Below are positions 1 through 8,373 of a stretch of DNA of 13,901 nucleotides, one piece after another. Below the pieces are notes generated by a model. The model saw only the letters and a list, made by a program, of their open reading frames with translations, had not been told where the DNA came from and did not search any database. The position numbers were made by a program, and so were the translations under genes. Every line of letters begins with the position of its first letter. Within the stretch, counting starts at the first letter, position 1. The stretch comes from Methanomassiliicoccaceae archaeon (GTDB lineage: Archaea; Thermoplasmatota; Thermoplasmata; Methanomassiliicoccales; Methanomethylophilaceae), in assembly GCA_009776625.1 (NCBI GenBank), contig WRNL01000031.1, forward strand, positions 1 through 13,901, read 5' to 3'.

Positions 1-1380
1 GACGACGCGCAGATGGAGCGGGTCGCGAGGGGGCTTGCGGCGGGCGCCGCCGGCTCGGCGGCTCCGGCGGTCGCGGCCACCTGCCGGGCATGCCCGAGGG
101 AGGCGAGGGGCAAGGTGACCACCGAGGGCAACATAATAACGTCGTGCGCGCTGGCCGGCGCCGTCCAGGGGTGCTCCTCCGTGACGGACGCCATCGTCGT
201 GATACACGGCCCGCGGAGCTGCGCCCACATCATGTCGTCGCTGAGGAACATATCGGAGATCATAAGGGGGGCGAGCAAGGCAGGCAACCTGCAGTCCATG
301 AGGATGGTCTCGACCGATATCGACGACACGGTATCCGTTTTCGGCGGGGCCGGCCTCCTGGAGGAGAAGGTGAGGGAGGCCGTGATGGGCGGACACAGGA
401 ACATATTCGTCGTTACCTCCTGCGTGCCGGGGATAATCGGGGACAACACGATAGACGTGGTGAACGCGATAAGCCTGGAGCACCCCGACGTTTACCTCAG
501 GGTGGTGGAGGCGGACGGGAACATCACCGGGGACTGGAACGAGGGTTTCGTCCAGTCCGCCGACGCCCTCCTCGACATGGTCGACGGCTCCGTGGGGCCG
601 GAGGCCGACGCCGCGAACATACTTGCGGAGAGGTACTTCTACAAACGCGGCGAGGACAAGGAGAGCGCCGTCGTCGAGCTCTTCCGCCATTACGGGATCA
701 GGGTCAACTGCAGGTTCATGTACGAGTCGGACATGGACTCCGTCCGAAACTTCCGCAAGGGGAGGGTGAGCTACCTGATCGACAACGACCGCAGCTCGCT
801 GGAGGTGGCCGACCTGGTGGAGGGGAGGCTGGGCGTGCGGGTGGACAGGGACCCCCTGCCGGTCGGCATGGAGGAGCACCGGCGGTTCTCCGAGAGGATC
901 GGGGAGGAGTTCGGGATCGCCGAGAGGGCCGGGAGGGCGTTCGCGGAGCTGGAGGGAAGGTACAAGGCGGCGATAGAGGGGATCAGGCCCCGGCTCGAGG
1001 GGAAGAGGGCCCTGATAGAGAACAGGTTCCTCCAGGACATCGACTGGCTGTTGGACCTGCTGGCCGACCTGGGGGTGGAGGTCGTTGCCATAGAGGTCGG
1101 GCCGCTGCACCCTTGGAAGGACAGGGGGCCGCCGCCGAGGCGCCTCTCGGAGAGGACGCGCATCAGGTACGACTACACCCTCGCCGACATGACGTCCGAC
1201 GTCGAGGAGCTGTCGCCCGACATCGTGCTGTCGGACGCCGTGCTCACGGACGTCGGGAACGCGTACCACACGACGTTCTCCCGGCCAGGTCCAGGCCTGG
1301 ACGGGATAATAGGGTTCGCGAGGAGGCTCGGCGACATCGTGCGCGCCCCCATGAGGGAGGGCTGGAGGGACGCGGCATGA
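1..1380 (+). CDS. Nitrogenase-like component 1 subunit, NifD/BchN-like (5' end not in window)
   Basis: Predicted Fe-S subunit of a nitrogenase-superfamily reductase that would receive electrons from a NifH/BchL-type ATPase. Numbering from the first ATG (13), the N-terminal domain carries C45 (in TSCALAG), C70 (in HGPRSC) and C137 (in TSCVPGIIGDN). These align in spacing with the three NifD cluster ligands, and a VFGG segment sits between them. The position matching the NifD FeMo-cofactor cysteine falls in VSYLIDNDRSS and is not Cys, so nitrogen fixation is unlikely. The frame is open to the left edge with strongly GC-biased third positions, so the gene may begin further left. The 5' part is Ala-rich with a CxxC pair (C24, C27). 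A GTG at 115 with GGGAGG at 98-103 is an alternative start. It overlaps the next gene by ATGA. It is much longer than, and unlike, the F430 enzyme CfbD. The family is clear; the substrate is unknown. Confidence 0.85.
   Translation, partial: DDAQMERVARGLAAGAAGSAAPAVAATCRACPREARGKVTTEGNIITSCALAGAVQGCSSVTDAIVVIHGPRSCAHIMSSLRNISEIIRGASKAGNLQSMRMVSTDIDDTVSVFGGAGLLEEKVREAVMGGHRNIFVVTSCVPGIIGDNTIDVVNAISLEHPDVYLRVVEADGNITGDWNEGFVQSADALLDMVDGSVGPEADAANILAERYFYKRGEDKESAVVELFRHYGIRVNCRFMYESDMDSVRNFRKGRVSYLIDNDRSSLEVADLVEGRLGVRVDRDPLPVGMEEHRRFSERIGEEFGIAERAGRAFAELEGRYKAAIEGIRPRLEGKRALIENRFLQDIDWLLDLLADLGVEVVAIEVGPLHPWKDRGPPPRRLSERTRIRYDYTLADMTSDVEELSPDIVLSDAVLTDVGNAYHTTFSRPGPGLDGIIGFARRLGDIVRAPMREGWRDAA
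1364..1369 (+). promoter_or_regulatory. Ribosome binding site of the NifK-like gene
   Basis: GGAGGG lies 7 nt before the ATG at 1377, inside the last codons of the upstream subunit. With the ATGA stop/start overlap it fixes the start of the second subunit and indicates coupled translation, as expected for a heteromeric complex. Confidence 0.7.
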
Positions 1381-2648
1381 CCCCTGACAGGATATGCATG
1401 GACGGGTTCACAGGCGCGATGATGGCGGCGGAGAGCTTCAGCGACTGCAGGGCGGTTCTGCACGGGCCAGGGGGTTGCAGGAGCTACCACGCCCTCCTAG
1501 CGTCCAGGTGCTACCCCCGGGAGCAGCCCGCCGACGCCGCGAGGTACTACCGGCAGTACTTCTTCGGCCAGCCGAGGATACCCTGCACATTCATCGACGA
1601 GGACAGCTACATAAACGGCTCGGAGGGGAAGCTGGAGGAATGCGTCCCGATAATATGCGACGCCGACGACCGATTCAACATATTCATAAGCTCCCCCGGC
1701 TCGGCGCTCATCGGGGACAACGTGACGGACGCGATAGAGAGGGCGGGGTTCAGCCACAAGGCGATGGCCATCGACGAGTCCCTGATATCCCAGCCGTTCT
1801 CGTCCAGCTACGACCGCACCGTGAGGTCCATAATCGAGCGGAGGGCCCCGAAAGGGAGGGCGACCGCGCCGAGGTCGGTCAACATACTCGGCCTCCCCAT
1901 ATCCGGCAAGGACTGGCAGGACTCCCTCGACGAGCTCACGTCCATACTCGGCGGCATGGGCGTGACCGTCATATCGGCGCCGGGGGCCGGGTGCAGCCTG
2001 AAGGGGCTGGAGGAGTCGACCGCCGCCGAGCTCAACGTGTGCGTCTGCCCCGAGTACTGCAAGGCGACGTCGGCGTTCTATGAGAGCGAGTACGGCATAC
2101 CGACGGTGTTCTCGGACATGGGCGCCCCCGTCGGTTTCGATGCCGTCGAGCATTGGGCGAGGAACATCGGCAAGGGGTTCGGCACGGGCGCGCCCCTCGT
2201 CGAGGAGGGCGTCCGGGCGGCGAAGGGCAGGGTCTTCAGGAAGCTGAACGGCTCATTCATAGCGAAACGGGTGAAGCACTCCCGGTTCACCGTCATGGCT
2301 GACAGCTCGGTCGCCTACCCCCTCGTGAGGTGGCTGTTCGGGTACATGTGCATGATACCGGCGAGCGTCACGGCGGACCCTGGGGAGGATGCGGGCATGG
2401 TTGCGTCGATCACCCGGTTCCTCGGCGAGAACGGGCTGGGGGAGGCGTGGGGCGCCGACCCCTGCCAGCACGTGGACTTCGTGTTCGCCGACGGGCACAC
2501 CGCCGAGACCCAGATGATGGTAGGCGGATGCGTGAAGGGCGTAGACATCGCGATGCCGAGCCTGTCGCGCATAGGCCTGACGCCGCGGCCCGTTCTGGGC
2601 GTCAACGGCGCCATGTACATACTGGACGAGATCATCGGCAGCATGTGA
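1377..2648 (+). CDS. Nitrogenase-like component 1 subunit, NifK/BchB-like
   Basis: This 423-aa protein is the likely partner of the preceding subunit in a nitrogenase-like heteromer. The N-terminus has C7 (CMDGFTGAMM) and C34 (LHGPGGC), spaced like the first two NifK cluster ligands. A segment with IDEDSYINGSEGKLEE matches the usual T-D-x-x-E-x-x-x-x-F-G-G-x-x-K-L region of the family. At the third ligand position the sequence reads SSPGSALIGDN, with Pro107 where Cys is expected, so the cluster ligands are asymmetric between the two subunits. The second Rossmann domain starts near residue 167 and contains NVCVCPEYC (C222, C224, C228), placing Cys at or near the position that binds FeMo-co in NifD. 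Cys7 lies just after the start, which agrees with the ATGA-coupled start. It converges with the cobN-like gene 51 bp downstream. Known relatives include DPOR, COR and other tetrapyrrole or sulfur reductases; the substrate here is unknown. Confidence 0.83.
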   Translation: MTPDRICMDGFTGAMMAAESFSDCRAVLHGPGGCRSYHALLASRCYPREQPADAARYYRQYFFGQPRIPCTFIDEDSYINGSEGKLEECVPIICDADDRFNIFISSPGSALIGDNVTDAIERAGFSHKAMAIDESLISQPFSSSYDRTVRSIIERRAPKGRATAPRSVNILGLPISGKDWQDSLDELTSILGGMGVTVISAPGAGCSLKGLEESTAAELNVCVCPEYCKATSAFYESEYGIPTVFSDMGAPVGFDAVEHWARNIGKGFGTGAPLVEEGVRAAKGRVFRKLNGSFIAKRVKHSRFTVMADSSVAYPLVRWLFGYMCMIPASVTADPGEDAGMVASITRFLGENGLGEAWGADPCQHVDFVFADGHTAETQMMVGGCVKGVDIAMPSLSRIGLTPRPVLGVNGAMYILDEIIGSM

Positions 2649-2699
2649 CCGCCATCGCCCGGAGAGGTCTGGCCGGGTGAAGGCGGGGCGATCGGGGGG

Positions 2700-5600
2700 T
2701 CACCCCTTCATCGAGCCCAGCTCCTCCATCTTGCCCTCGGCCTCCAGGTACAGCTCCCTCAGCCTCTCCTTCACGTCCTCCGGCGCGTCCCATAGGTCGC
2801 GGTCTATGGCCTCGAGCATGTCCTCTATCATCTCTTTGAGGGCGTAGGGGTTGTTCTCGTCGATCCACTGCCTGTTCTCCTCGTCGAATATGTATTTCTC
2901 GGTCACCGCCTGGAACATCCAGTCCTCGATGTTGTCGGAGGTGGCGCTCCACCCCAGGATGTACTCGGTCAGCTTGGAAACCTCCATCGCCCCCTTGTAC
3001 CCGTGGGGCTTCAGCCCCTCGAACCACTTGGGGTTGAGCACGCGGCTCCTCATCACGTACGCGGTCTCCTCCTCCAGGGTGCGGGTCTTCAGGCGGTCGA
3101 TGTCGGAGCTGTCGCCCATCACCGAGTACGGCTTGTGGCCGCCGAACGTCCTGACGGCGGCGTTCATCCCTCCCAGGGAGTCGTAGTCGTCGTCTATGTC
3201 CAGCATGTCGAACTCCCTGTCGTTGTGGTTCTTAACCGTTACGTTCAGGTCGCCGATGCGCTTCTTGAATGCGGCCGTGACCTTCTGCCCCTTCCACTTC
3301 CCGCCGTAGGCGTACGCGCCCCAGGTGGCGTAGGTCTCGGCTATCTGGTCGAGGGTCTCCCATTTGGAGGACGCTATCAGCACGGACACGCCGTTGCCGT
3401 GCTGCCCCGGGGGGTCCCCGAATATCCTTATCCTTGCCATATCGGACGCCTCCTCGTCGGACAGCCCGTCGCGGATGTACTTCTTGATGTCCTCGTTAAG
3501 GTGCTTTTTGTAATAGTTCTCCTCGTCCGACTCGTCAAGGCAGGCTATCATGTCGGTCGCGTCGGTTATCATGTCCGTGAGGTTGGGGAACGAGTCCCTG
3601 AACAGCCCCGATATGCGGCACAGAACGTCTATCCTGGGTCTCCCCAGCTCCTCCAGGGGGATGACCTCCAGTCCTATGACCTTGCCCCCCACGGCGCCCC
3701 ATCTCGGCCTGATCCCCATCAGGTACAGTATGTACGCCACGTCGTCGCCGTACGTCTTCATTGTGTCGGTGGCCCACACCACTATCCCCACGTTCTCGGG
3801 GTAGCCGCCGTTGTCCGCCACGTACCGGTTCACCATGTCCTCCGCCATCTGCTTCCCGACGCGCCAGCTGGCCTCTGAGGGGATGGCGTCGGGGTCTATC
3901 GAGTAGAAGTTCGTCCCGGTGGGCAGCAGGTGGGCGTTGCCCCTGGTGGGCGACCCGGACGGCCCCGGCGGGACGTACCCGCCCGATATCCCGACGACGA
4001 AGTTGTCCGTCTCGTCGGTCATCCTGTTTATGCTCGGGTAGATGTGGCCGCACACGTAACGGACGGACTCCTCGAGCTCTGCCGTTAGCTTGCCGAACAT
4101 CCCCTCCGCTATGGAGAGCGACGCCTCTCTGTCGAATCCCGCCTCGTACATCCTGTCGAGGAGGGCGTTGAACTCCCTGTCGACCTCGTCCACAAGGGCG
4201 CCGTTCAGGCATTCCCTCTCGGCGTCGAAGGCGGAGGGGTTGTCGAGGAGCGCGTCCATGTCCAGGCCCTTGGAGCCGGCGATGGAGATGCGCAGCGAGG
4301 GGACGCCCCCGTTCCTGAGGCGGCAGAGGCTGTAGACCATCTCCACCATCCTCTCCCCCTCGGGCACGTCCCCCAGTATGTGCAGGCCGTCCTTTATCAT
4401 CGCGTCCTTGAGGTCGGACACGTAGTCGTAGATGAGGTCTATCTTCTCCACGACGTCGCCCATGGAGCAGTCCCTCTCCAGCCCTAGCTCCTTGAACATG
4501 TCCATGCCGCGGACGATCTCGAATATCTTCTCCTCCAGCATCCCGCATTTGTCGGTCTGCTCGGTGGTCTTGAAGTAGAGGTACTGCTGGAGGCTGCCGT
4601 CCAGGTCCATCATCTCGTCGTAGCTCCCGGCGCGGGTCATGGAGGGGCACATGTGGCCTATGAGGACGGAGTTGGCCCTCCTCTTGCACTGTATCCCCTC
4701 CCCGGGGTCGTCGACTATGTACGGGTAGACGTTCGGCATGGTGTCCAGGATGACGTCGGGGTAGCAGTCGCGGGAGAGGCCGTTGCCCTTCCCCGGGAGC
4801 CACTCCAGCGTGCCGTGGGTGCCCATGTGGACCACGCAGTCCGCCTTGAAGACGTCGCGTATCCAGCGGTAGTAGGCGAGGTACTGGTGGGGCATGACGA
4901 CCCTCGGGTCGTGGTACAGGGTCTCCGCCTGCTCGTGCTGGCCCCTGTTGGGCTGTATGCCTATGAACAGGTTCCCGTTCCTCACCCCCGGGATTATGAA
5001 CTTCCCGTCGTGGACGGATATCGCCCCCGGCGGGTCGCCCCAGCTCCGGGCCATCCCCTCCCTCGCCTTGGAGGACAGGGAATTGAACCACCCCATGTAC
5101 CTGTCGAGGCCCACAAGGTCGGCGGCACGCCCCTCTATCTCGTCCTCGGGCACCCACTCCAGGTCGCTGGTGACCCCCGCGAGCACCTCGTCGACTATCT
5201 CGTTCCCGTTCTCGGGGATGTGGTCTATGGCGTAGCCCTTCTCCCTCATGGCTATCATGCAGTTCCTGATGCTCTCGTAAGTGTCCAGGCCGGCGGCACC
5301 GCCGACGCGGTCGTTGGTGGGCGGGTACATGTTCAGCAGGATGACCGTCTTCCTGTCCTCCGGCGGGGTGCGGCGGAGCCTCGCCCACGCTATCGCAAGG
5401 GTCGAGATCCTCTCTATCCTGTCGGGGAGGGACACCGTCCTGTACCCCCCGTCGTCGCTCTTTATGGTGTAGCTGAGGGGGACGGTTATTATCTGGCCGT
5501 CGAACTCGGGCCATATCACGTTGACCCCGATCTCCACGGAGGTAAGACCGATTATGTCCTCGTCCCATTTGTCGGGGGGCCTCATCACGTTTATCCCCTG

Positions 5601-6491
5601 GAGGACGGGCACCCCCAGGTCCCTGAAGAAGTTGTACGCCTCCTCCTCGCTCCTCTGGCCGCCGAACGAGATCTGGGAGAACCCCACCCCCATTATGACG
5701 GACTCGACGACGGGCCTGCCGTCGAGGAACAGGTACTTCTCGATCGTCCTCCTCACCCCTAGGCTCCCGGTTATCGGGCTGGATGACGACTCGAAGAACA
5801 CGGGCACAACGTTCACCCCCCTCCCCCTCAGGTCGTCGAGGAGGTCCTCCACCGCGCCCGTCTTCTCCTTGACCATGCTCGAGTGGTGGAACATGACCCC
5901 CACGGTGGGCCTCGATGGGTCCAGCCCCCTCAGGTACTCCTCCGGCTCCGGCGCCGCGTCGAGCCACGGGAGGTACAGCCCCTCGGTGGGGTTGAACGCC
6001 GGCTCCGGGACCTCTATCCCGGGCGCGCCGCCCACCTCCTTGCACAGCCACAGCCCGAGGGACCGGTTGTTGTTAGCCCCCCCGATGAGGAAGAGGGCCA
6101 GGACCCTCCTGTACTCCTCGTCGGAATGCTTGAAGAAGTGCCTGTTCTCGAGGTTCGACTCGGGCAGGCCCCCCAGGTACAGCAGGTCCGCGTCCCCCTT
6201 GTCCAGGACCTCCTTCATCCGGGGGTACTTCTTGAACATGGACTCGTCCCCGTGCAGCCGCATCAGGATGATGTCCGCCTTCCTGACCGCCATCAGGAAC
6301 TCCAGGAACGCCCCCTCGTCCGCGTCCAGGTCCTGGGAGTCGGCGCAGTGCATGTTGATCAGCACCGGGACGTCGTCCAGCTCGGAGCATGCCCTCCCGA
6401 GGAACACGCTGTCGCTGTTCGCGACGCTCAGGTTGACCACGTTGATCGTCTTCTTTGGCTCTTTCGGTTTGTTCTTATAAATAATCGGCAT
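2700..6491 (-). CDS. cobN: CobN/ChlH-like large chelatase subunit (copy 1, complete)
   Basis: This 1263-aa protein has the usual CobN length and is the large, porphyrin-binding subunit of a three-component metal chelatase. Partners in the family are an AAA+ ATPase pair (CobST or ChlID); here these are the two genes immediately upstream. Seen in the sequence: an N-terminal region with VGVMFHHSSM (about 197-206); the family core HMGTHGTLEWLPGKGNG (555-571); SMTRAGSYDE (617-625); GGYVPPGPSGSPTRG, followed by HLLPTGTNFYSIDP; and MGDSSDIDRLKTR plus SRVLNPKWFEGLKPHG near the C-terminus. The start is fixed by GGGAGG at 6501-6506, 9 nt from the ATG, with only 1 nt between it and the stop of the chlD-like gene, so the two are clearly cotranscribed. 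It is cytosolic, with no signal peptide or membrane segment. The metal (Co, Mg, Ni or other) cannot be read from the sequence; the symbol denotes the family. Confidence 0.9.
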   Translation of the reverse strand: MPIIYKNKPKEPKKTINVVNLSVANSDSVFLGRACSELDDVPVLINMHCADSQDLDADEGAFLEFLMAVRKADIILMRLHGDESMFKKYPRMKEVLDKGDADLLYLGGLPESNLENRHFFKHSDEEYRRVLALFLIGGANNNRSLGLWLCKEVGGAPGIEVPEPAFNPTEGLYLPWLDAAPEPEEYLRGLDPSRPTVGVMFHHSSMVKEKTGAVEDLLDDLRGRGVNVVPVFFESSSSPITGSLGVRRTIEKYLFLDGRPVVESVIMGVGFSQISFGGQRSEEEAYNFFRDLGVPVLQGINVMRPPDKWDEDIIGLTSVEIGVNVIWPEFDGQIITVPLSYTIKSDDGGYRTVSLPDRIERISTLAIAWARLRRTPPEDRKTVILLNMYPPTNDRVGGAAGLDTYESIRNCMIAMREKGYAIDHIPENGNEIVDEVLAGVTSDLEWVPEDEIEGRAADLVGLDRYMGWFNSLSSKAREGMARSWGDPPGAISVHDGKFIIPGVRNGNLFIGIQPNRGQHEQAETLYHDPRVVMPHQYLAYYRWIRDVFKADCVVHMGTHGTLEWLPGKGNGLSRDCYPDVILDTMPNVYPYIVDDPGEGIQCKRRANSVLIGHMCPSMTRAGSYDEMMDLDGSLQQYLYFKTTEQTDKCGMLEEKIFEIVRGMDMFKELGLERDCSMGDVVEKIDLIYDYVSDLKDAMIKDGLHILGDVPEGERMVEMVYSLCRLRNGGVPSLRISIAGSKGLDMDALLDNPSAFDAERECLNGALVDEVDREFNALLDRMYEAGFDREASLSIAEGMFGKLTAELEESVRYVCGHIYPSINRMTDETDNFVVGISGGYVPPGPSGSPTRGNAHLLPTGTNFYSIDPDAIPSEASWRVGKQMAEDMVNRYVADNGGYPENVGIVVWATDTMKTYGDDVAYILYLMGIRPRWGAVGGKVIGLEVIPLEELGRPRIDVLCRISGLFRDSFPNLTDMITDATDMIACLDESDEENYYKKHLNEDIKKYIRDGLSDEEASDMARIRIFGDPPGQHGNGVSVLIASSKWETLDQIAETYATWGAYAYGGKWKGQKVTAAFKKRIGDLNVTVKNHNDREFDMLDIDDDYDSLGGMNAAVRTFGGHKPYSVMGDSSDIDRLKTRTLEEETAYVMRSRVLNPKWFEGLKPHGYKGAMEVSKLTEYILGWSATSDNIEDWMFQAVTEKYIFDEENRQWIDENNPYALKEMIEDMLEAIDRDLWDAPEDVKERLRELYLEAEGKMEELGSMKG

Positions 6492-6492
6492 G

Positions 6493-8373
6493 TCACAACG
6501 CCTCCCTCATAACCAGCCTGACGGAGCTCTCTATGTACTCCGCGTTCAGGTCCTCCAGGCACAGGTACGTGCCGTTGAGCGCCCTGCAGAGCTCAAGGGC
6601 AAGGCCGAACCTCAGCGTCCCGACCTCCGTGTCTATCACTATGAACCTTATCTTGGACTCGGACAGGGACCTTGCCGTGGACAGCATCTCGTCTATTGAC
6701 CTCATGCCCGGGGTGTACGACACGTTGCACCTGCCGTCCGACAGTATCACCATCACAGGGCTCGAGTGCTTCGACACCTTCTCCTTCAGTATCTCGTGGC
6801 CCTTTAGCAGGCCGTGGATCAGGGGCGTCCTCCCCCCGGTCGGGATCTCGGCGAGGACGTTGTACGCTTTCAGTATGCTCTTCGTCAGGGGCAGCAGCTC
6901 CTCCGCCTTGTCTATCCTGAAAACCGCCATCCCTATCTCGTCCCGCTTCTGGTAGGCGTCCTTGAGCATCGAGAGGATCGCGCCCTTCACCGCCACCATG
7001 CGCTTCTGCGCCCCTATGGAGCCGCTCCCGTCCACCAGGAACAGGACGCTGTTCCCCTGTTTCTTCTCCCTCACCTTCTCCCGCAGGTCGTCCGCCTTGA
7101 GCACTATCGCCAGGTCCCCGTGGTCGCGCAGCACCTGGTACGGCGCGGCCGCCCTTATGCTGGCGCAGAGGGCGATGTCGCTGACCTTGCCCTTCGGTAT
7201 GCGGTAGCCGATGCACCTCCCGCTCTTGTCGTTGGACTTTGACTGGCTGTGCCGCCCGGACTTCCCGGTGTCCTGTATCCTGTCCGCGTTCGGCATGTAG
7301 TCTATCACCCTGAAGGTGTCCCCTATGGAGAACACCTCCTCCTCGAAGTCCTCGTCGGGCGGGGGCGGCGGGGGCGGCTGCTCCTGGTCGTCCTCCGGGG
7401 GGTCCTCCCGCTCGTCGTCGTCCTGGTCGTCGTCCTGGTCGTCGTCCTGCTCCTCCGGCTCCGGGGGCTCGGGCGGCTCCGGGGGCGGCTGCTCCTGGTC
7501 CCGGTCGTTCCTCCTGTGCTCCAGGCACATCGCGGCGGCGTCCTTGAGGTCGTCGAGGTTCGTCATGTCGCGGTCGTCCAGCGCCGCTATGGCGCAGGCG
7601 GCGTTCATCACGGATATGTCGCCCCTGTGGCCGGCGACGTTCAGCTCGTTGCAAACCTCGGAGATCGCGTTGCAGTACCCCGGGGGGACCCTTGTGAACC
7701 TGGCCCTTCCGCGCGCCTTCTCTATGCAGGCGGTGGCCTCGGCGTCCCTCTCCCCGTACGATTCGATGAACGCCCCCGGGTCCGCCTCGTAGGCGAGCCT
7801 CCTCCTGACGACCTCCTCCCTCAGGGCCTCGTCCTCCACGTTGGAGGTGAACACGCACACGTCGAAACGGTCGAGGAGGTGCTCCGACAGCCCCCCCTCC
7901 TCCGGGTCCATGGTCGCCACCAGCAGGAGATCGCAGCCGTGGGTCTCCGATATGCCGTCCCTCTCGACCGTGTTGTACCGGGTGCCCGCGACGTTCATCA
8001 CCTGGTACAGGAGGTACTCCGGGAGGAGGTTGATGTTCTCCACCAACAGTATATTATTGTCCGACCTCAGCAGGATGCTGTCGGACAGGGCCTTCCTGCC
8101 CTCCCTCATGGTCCTCTCCATGTCCATCCCGCCGAAGATCTGGTCCTCGGTGGCGTTCAGGGGGAGGTTTATCATGCGCCTGTCCCCCGCTATGGAGGAT
8201 ATGGACCGGGCCATCACCGACTTCCCGGTCCCCTTCGGGCCGCATATGAGCATCGAGGTTATGTCCGGGGAGGCGAGGGAGCAGAGGATGGCCCTCTTCG
8301 CCGCGTCGTTGCCCACGACGGCGGAGAAGGGGAACTCCGGCCTCAGCTTGTCCCGAACGCTGCCTGAAGCCAT
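6493..8373 (-). CDS. chlD: ChlD/BchD-like chelatase subunit (AAA module + acidic linker + VWA domain)
   Basis: This 626-aa protein is the predicted scaffold or ATPase-partner subunit of the chelatase, stacking on a ChlI-type hexamer and contacting the large subunit. Residues 1-290 form an AAA module with Walker A GPKGTGKS (45-52) and the sensor-like segment VATMDPEEGGLSEHLLDRF. The Walker B region reads ILLVENINLL, where ChlI proteins have VDE, so the Asp-Glu pair is Glu-Asn and hydrolysis may be weak; degenerate sites are common in D subunits. Residues 292-346 are a Pro/Glu/Asp/Gln-rich linker with DDDQ repeats and a seven-Pro run. Residues 440-626 are a von Willebrand A domain with MIDAS motif DGSGS (D448, S450, S452), GGRTPL (T516) and LSDG (D546). 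GGAGGAG lies 8 nt before the ATG. The start overlaps the end of chlI by 31 bp and the stop is 1 nt from cobN. Confidence 0.9.
   Translation of the reverse strand: MASGSVRDKLRPEFPFSAVVGNDAAKRAILCSLASPDITSMLICGPKGTGKSVMARSISSIAGDRRMINLPLNATEDQIFGGMDMERTMREGRKALSDSILLRSDNNILLVENINLLPEYLLYQVMNVAGTRYNTVERDGISETHGCDLLLVATMDPEEGGLSEHLLDRFDVCVFTSNVEDEALREEVVRRRLAYEADPGAFIESYGERDAEATACIEKARGRARFTRVPPGYCNAISEVCNELNVAGHRGDISVMNAACAIAALDDRDMTNLDDLKDAAAMCLEHRRNDRDQEQPPPEPPEPPEPEEQDDDQDDDQDDDEREDPPEDDQEQPPPPPPPDEDFEEEVFSIGDTFRVIDYMPNADRIQDTGKSGRHSQSKSNDKSGRCIGYRIPKGKVSDIALCASIRAAAPYQVLRDHGDLAIVLKADDLREKVREKKQGNSVLFLVDGSGSIGAQKRMVAVKGAILSMLKDAYQKRDEIGMAVFRIDKAEELLPLTKSILKAYNVLAEIPTGGRTPLIHGLLKGHEILKEKVSKHSSPVMVILSDGRCNVSYTPGMRSIDEMLSTARSLSESKIRFIVIDTEVGTLRFGLALELCRALNGTYLCLEDLNAEYIESSVRLVMREAL
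6501..6506 (-). promoter_or_regulatory. Ribosome binding site of cobN-like copy 1
   Basis: GGGAGG on the minus strand lies 9 nt before the ATG at 6491, within the last codons of the chlD-like gene. It supports this start and operon-linked translation. Confidence 0.65.
7414..7449 (-). repeat. Three tandem 12-bp units inside the chlD linker
   Basis: On the plus strand the unit GTCGTCGTCCTG occurs three times without interruption. On the coding strand it reads as (Gln-Asp-Asp-Asp)x3. The repeat keeps frame and sits in the acidic linker between the AAA and VWA domains, so copy number could vary between strains without breaking the protein. Confidence 0.8.

Noticed and set aside
90..1376. Upstream 429 codons of the open frame that contains the NifK-like gene
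   Set aside because: That part overlaps the NifD-like gene in another frame and has Arg/Gly-rich shadow composition; the ATG at 1377 has a good ribosome site and the conserved N-terminus.
1..2648. Assignment of the pair as nitrogenase (nifDK) or as the F430 enzyme CfbD
   Set aside because: The NifD-like protein lacks the FeMo-cofactor Cys at the expected place and no other nif genes are seen; CfbD is a single, shorter subunit with a different N-terminal pattern.
2649..2699. Terminator between the convergent NifK-like and cobN genes
   Set aside because: The 51-bp gap has no T-rich tract on either strand and no clear hairpin followed by Ts.
4653..5762. Long plus-strand open frame (369 codons) opposite cobN copy 1
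   Set aside because: Antisense shadow of the conserved cobN frame; Val/Gly/Pro-rich text with no motif. Similar shadows occur opposite chlD, chlI and cobN copy 2.
3535..6051. Very long minus-strand open frame (838 codons) inside cobN copy 1
   Set aside because: It is an Arg/Gly/Pro-rich shadow of the cobN frame in GC-rich DNA, with no family motifs; the cobN frame carries all conserved CobN motifs.
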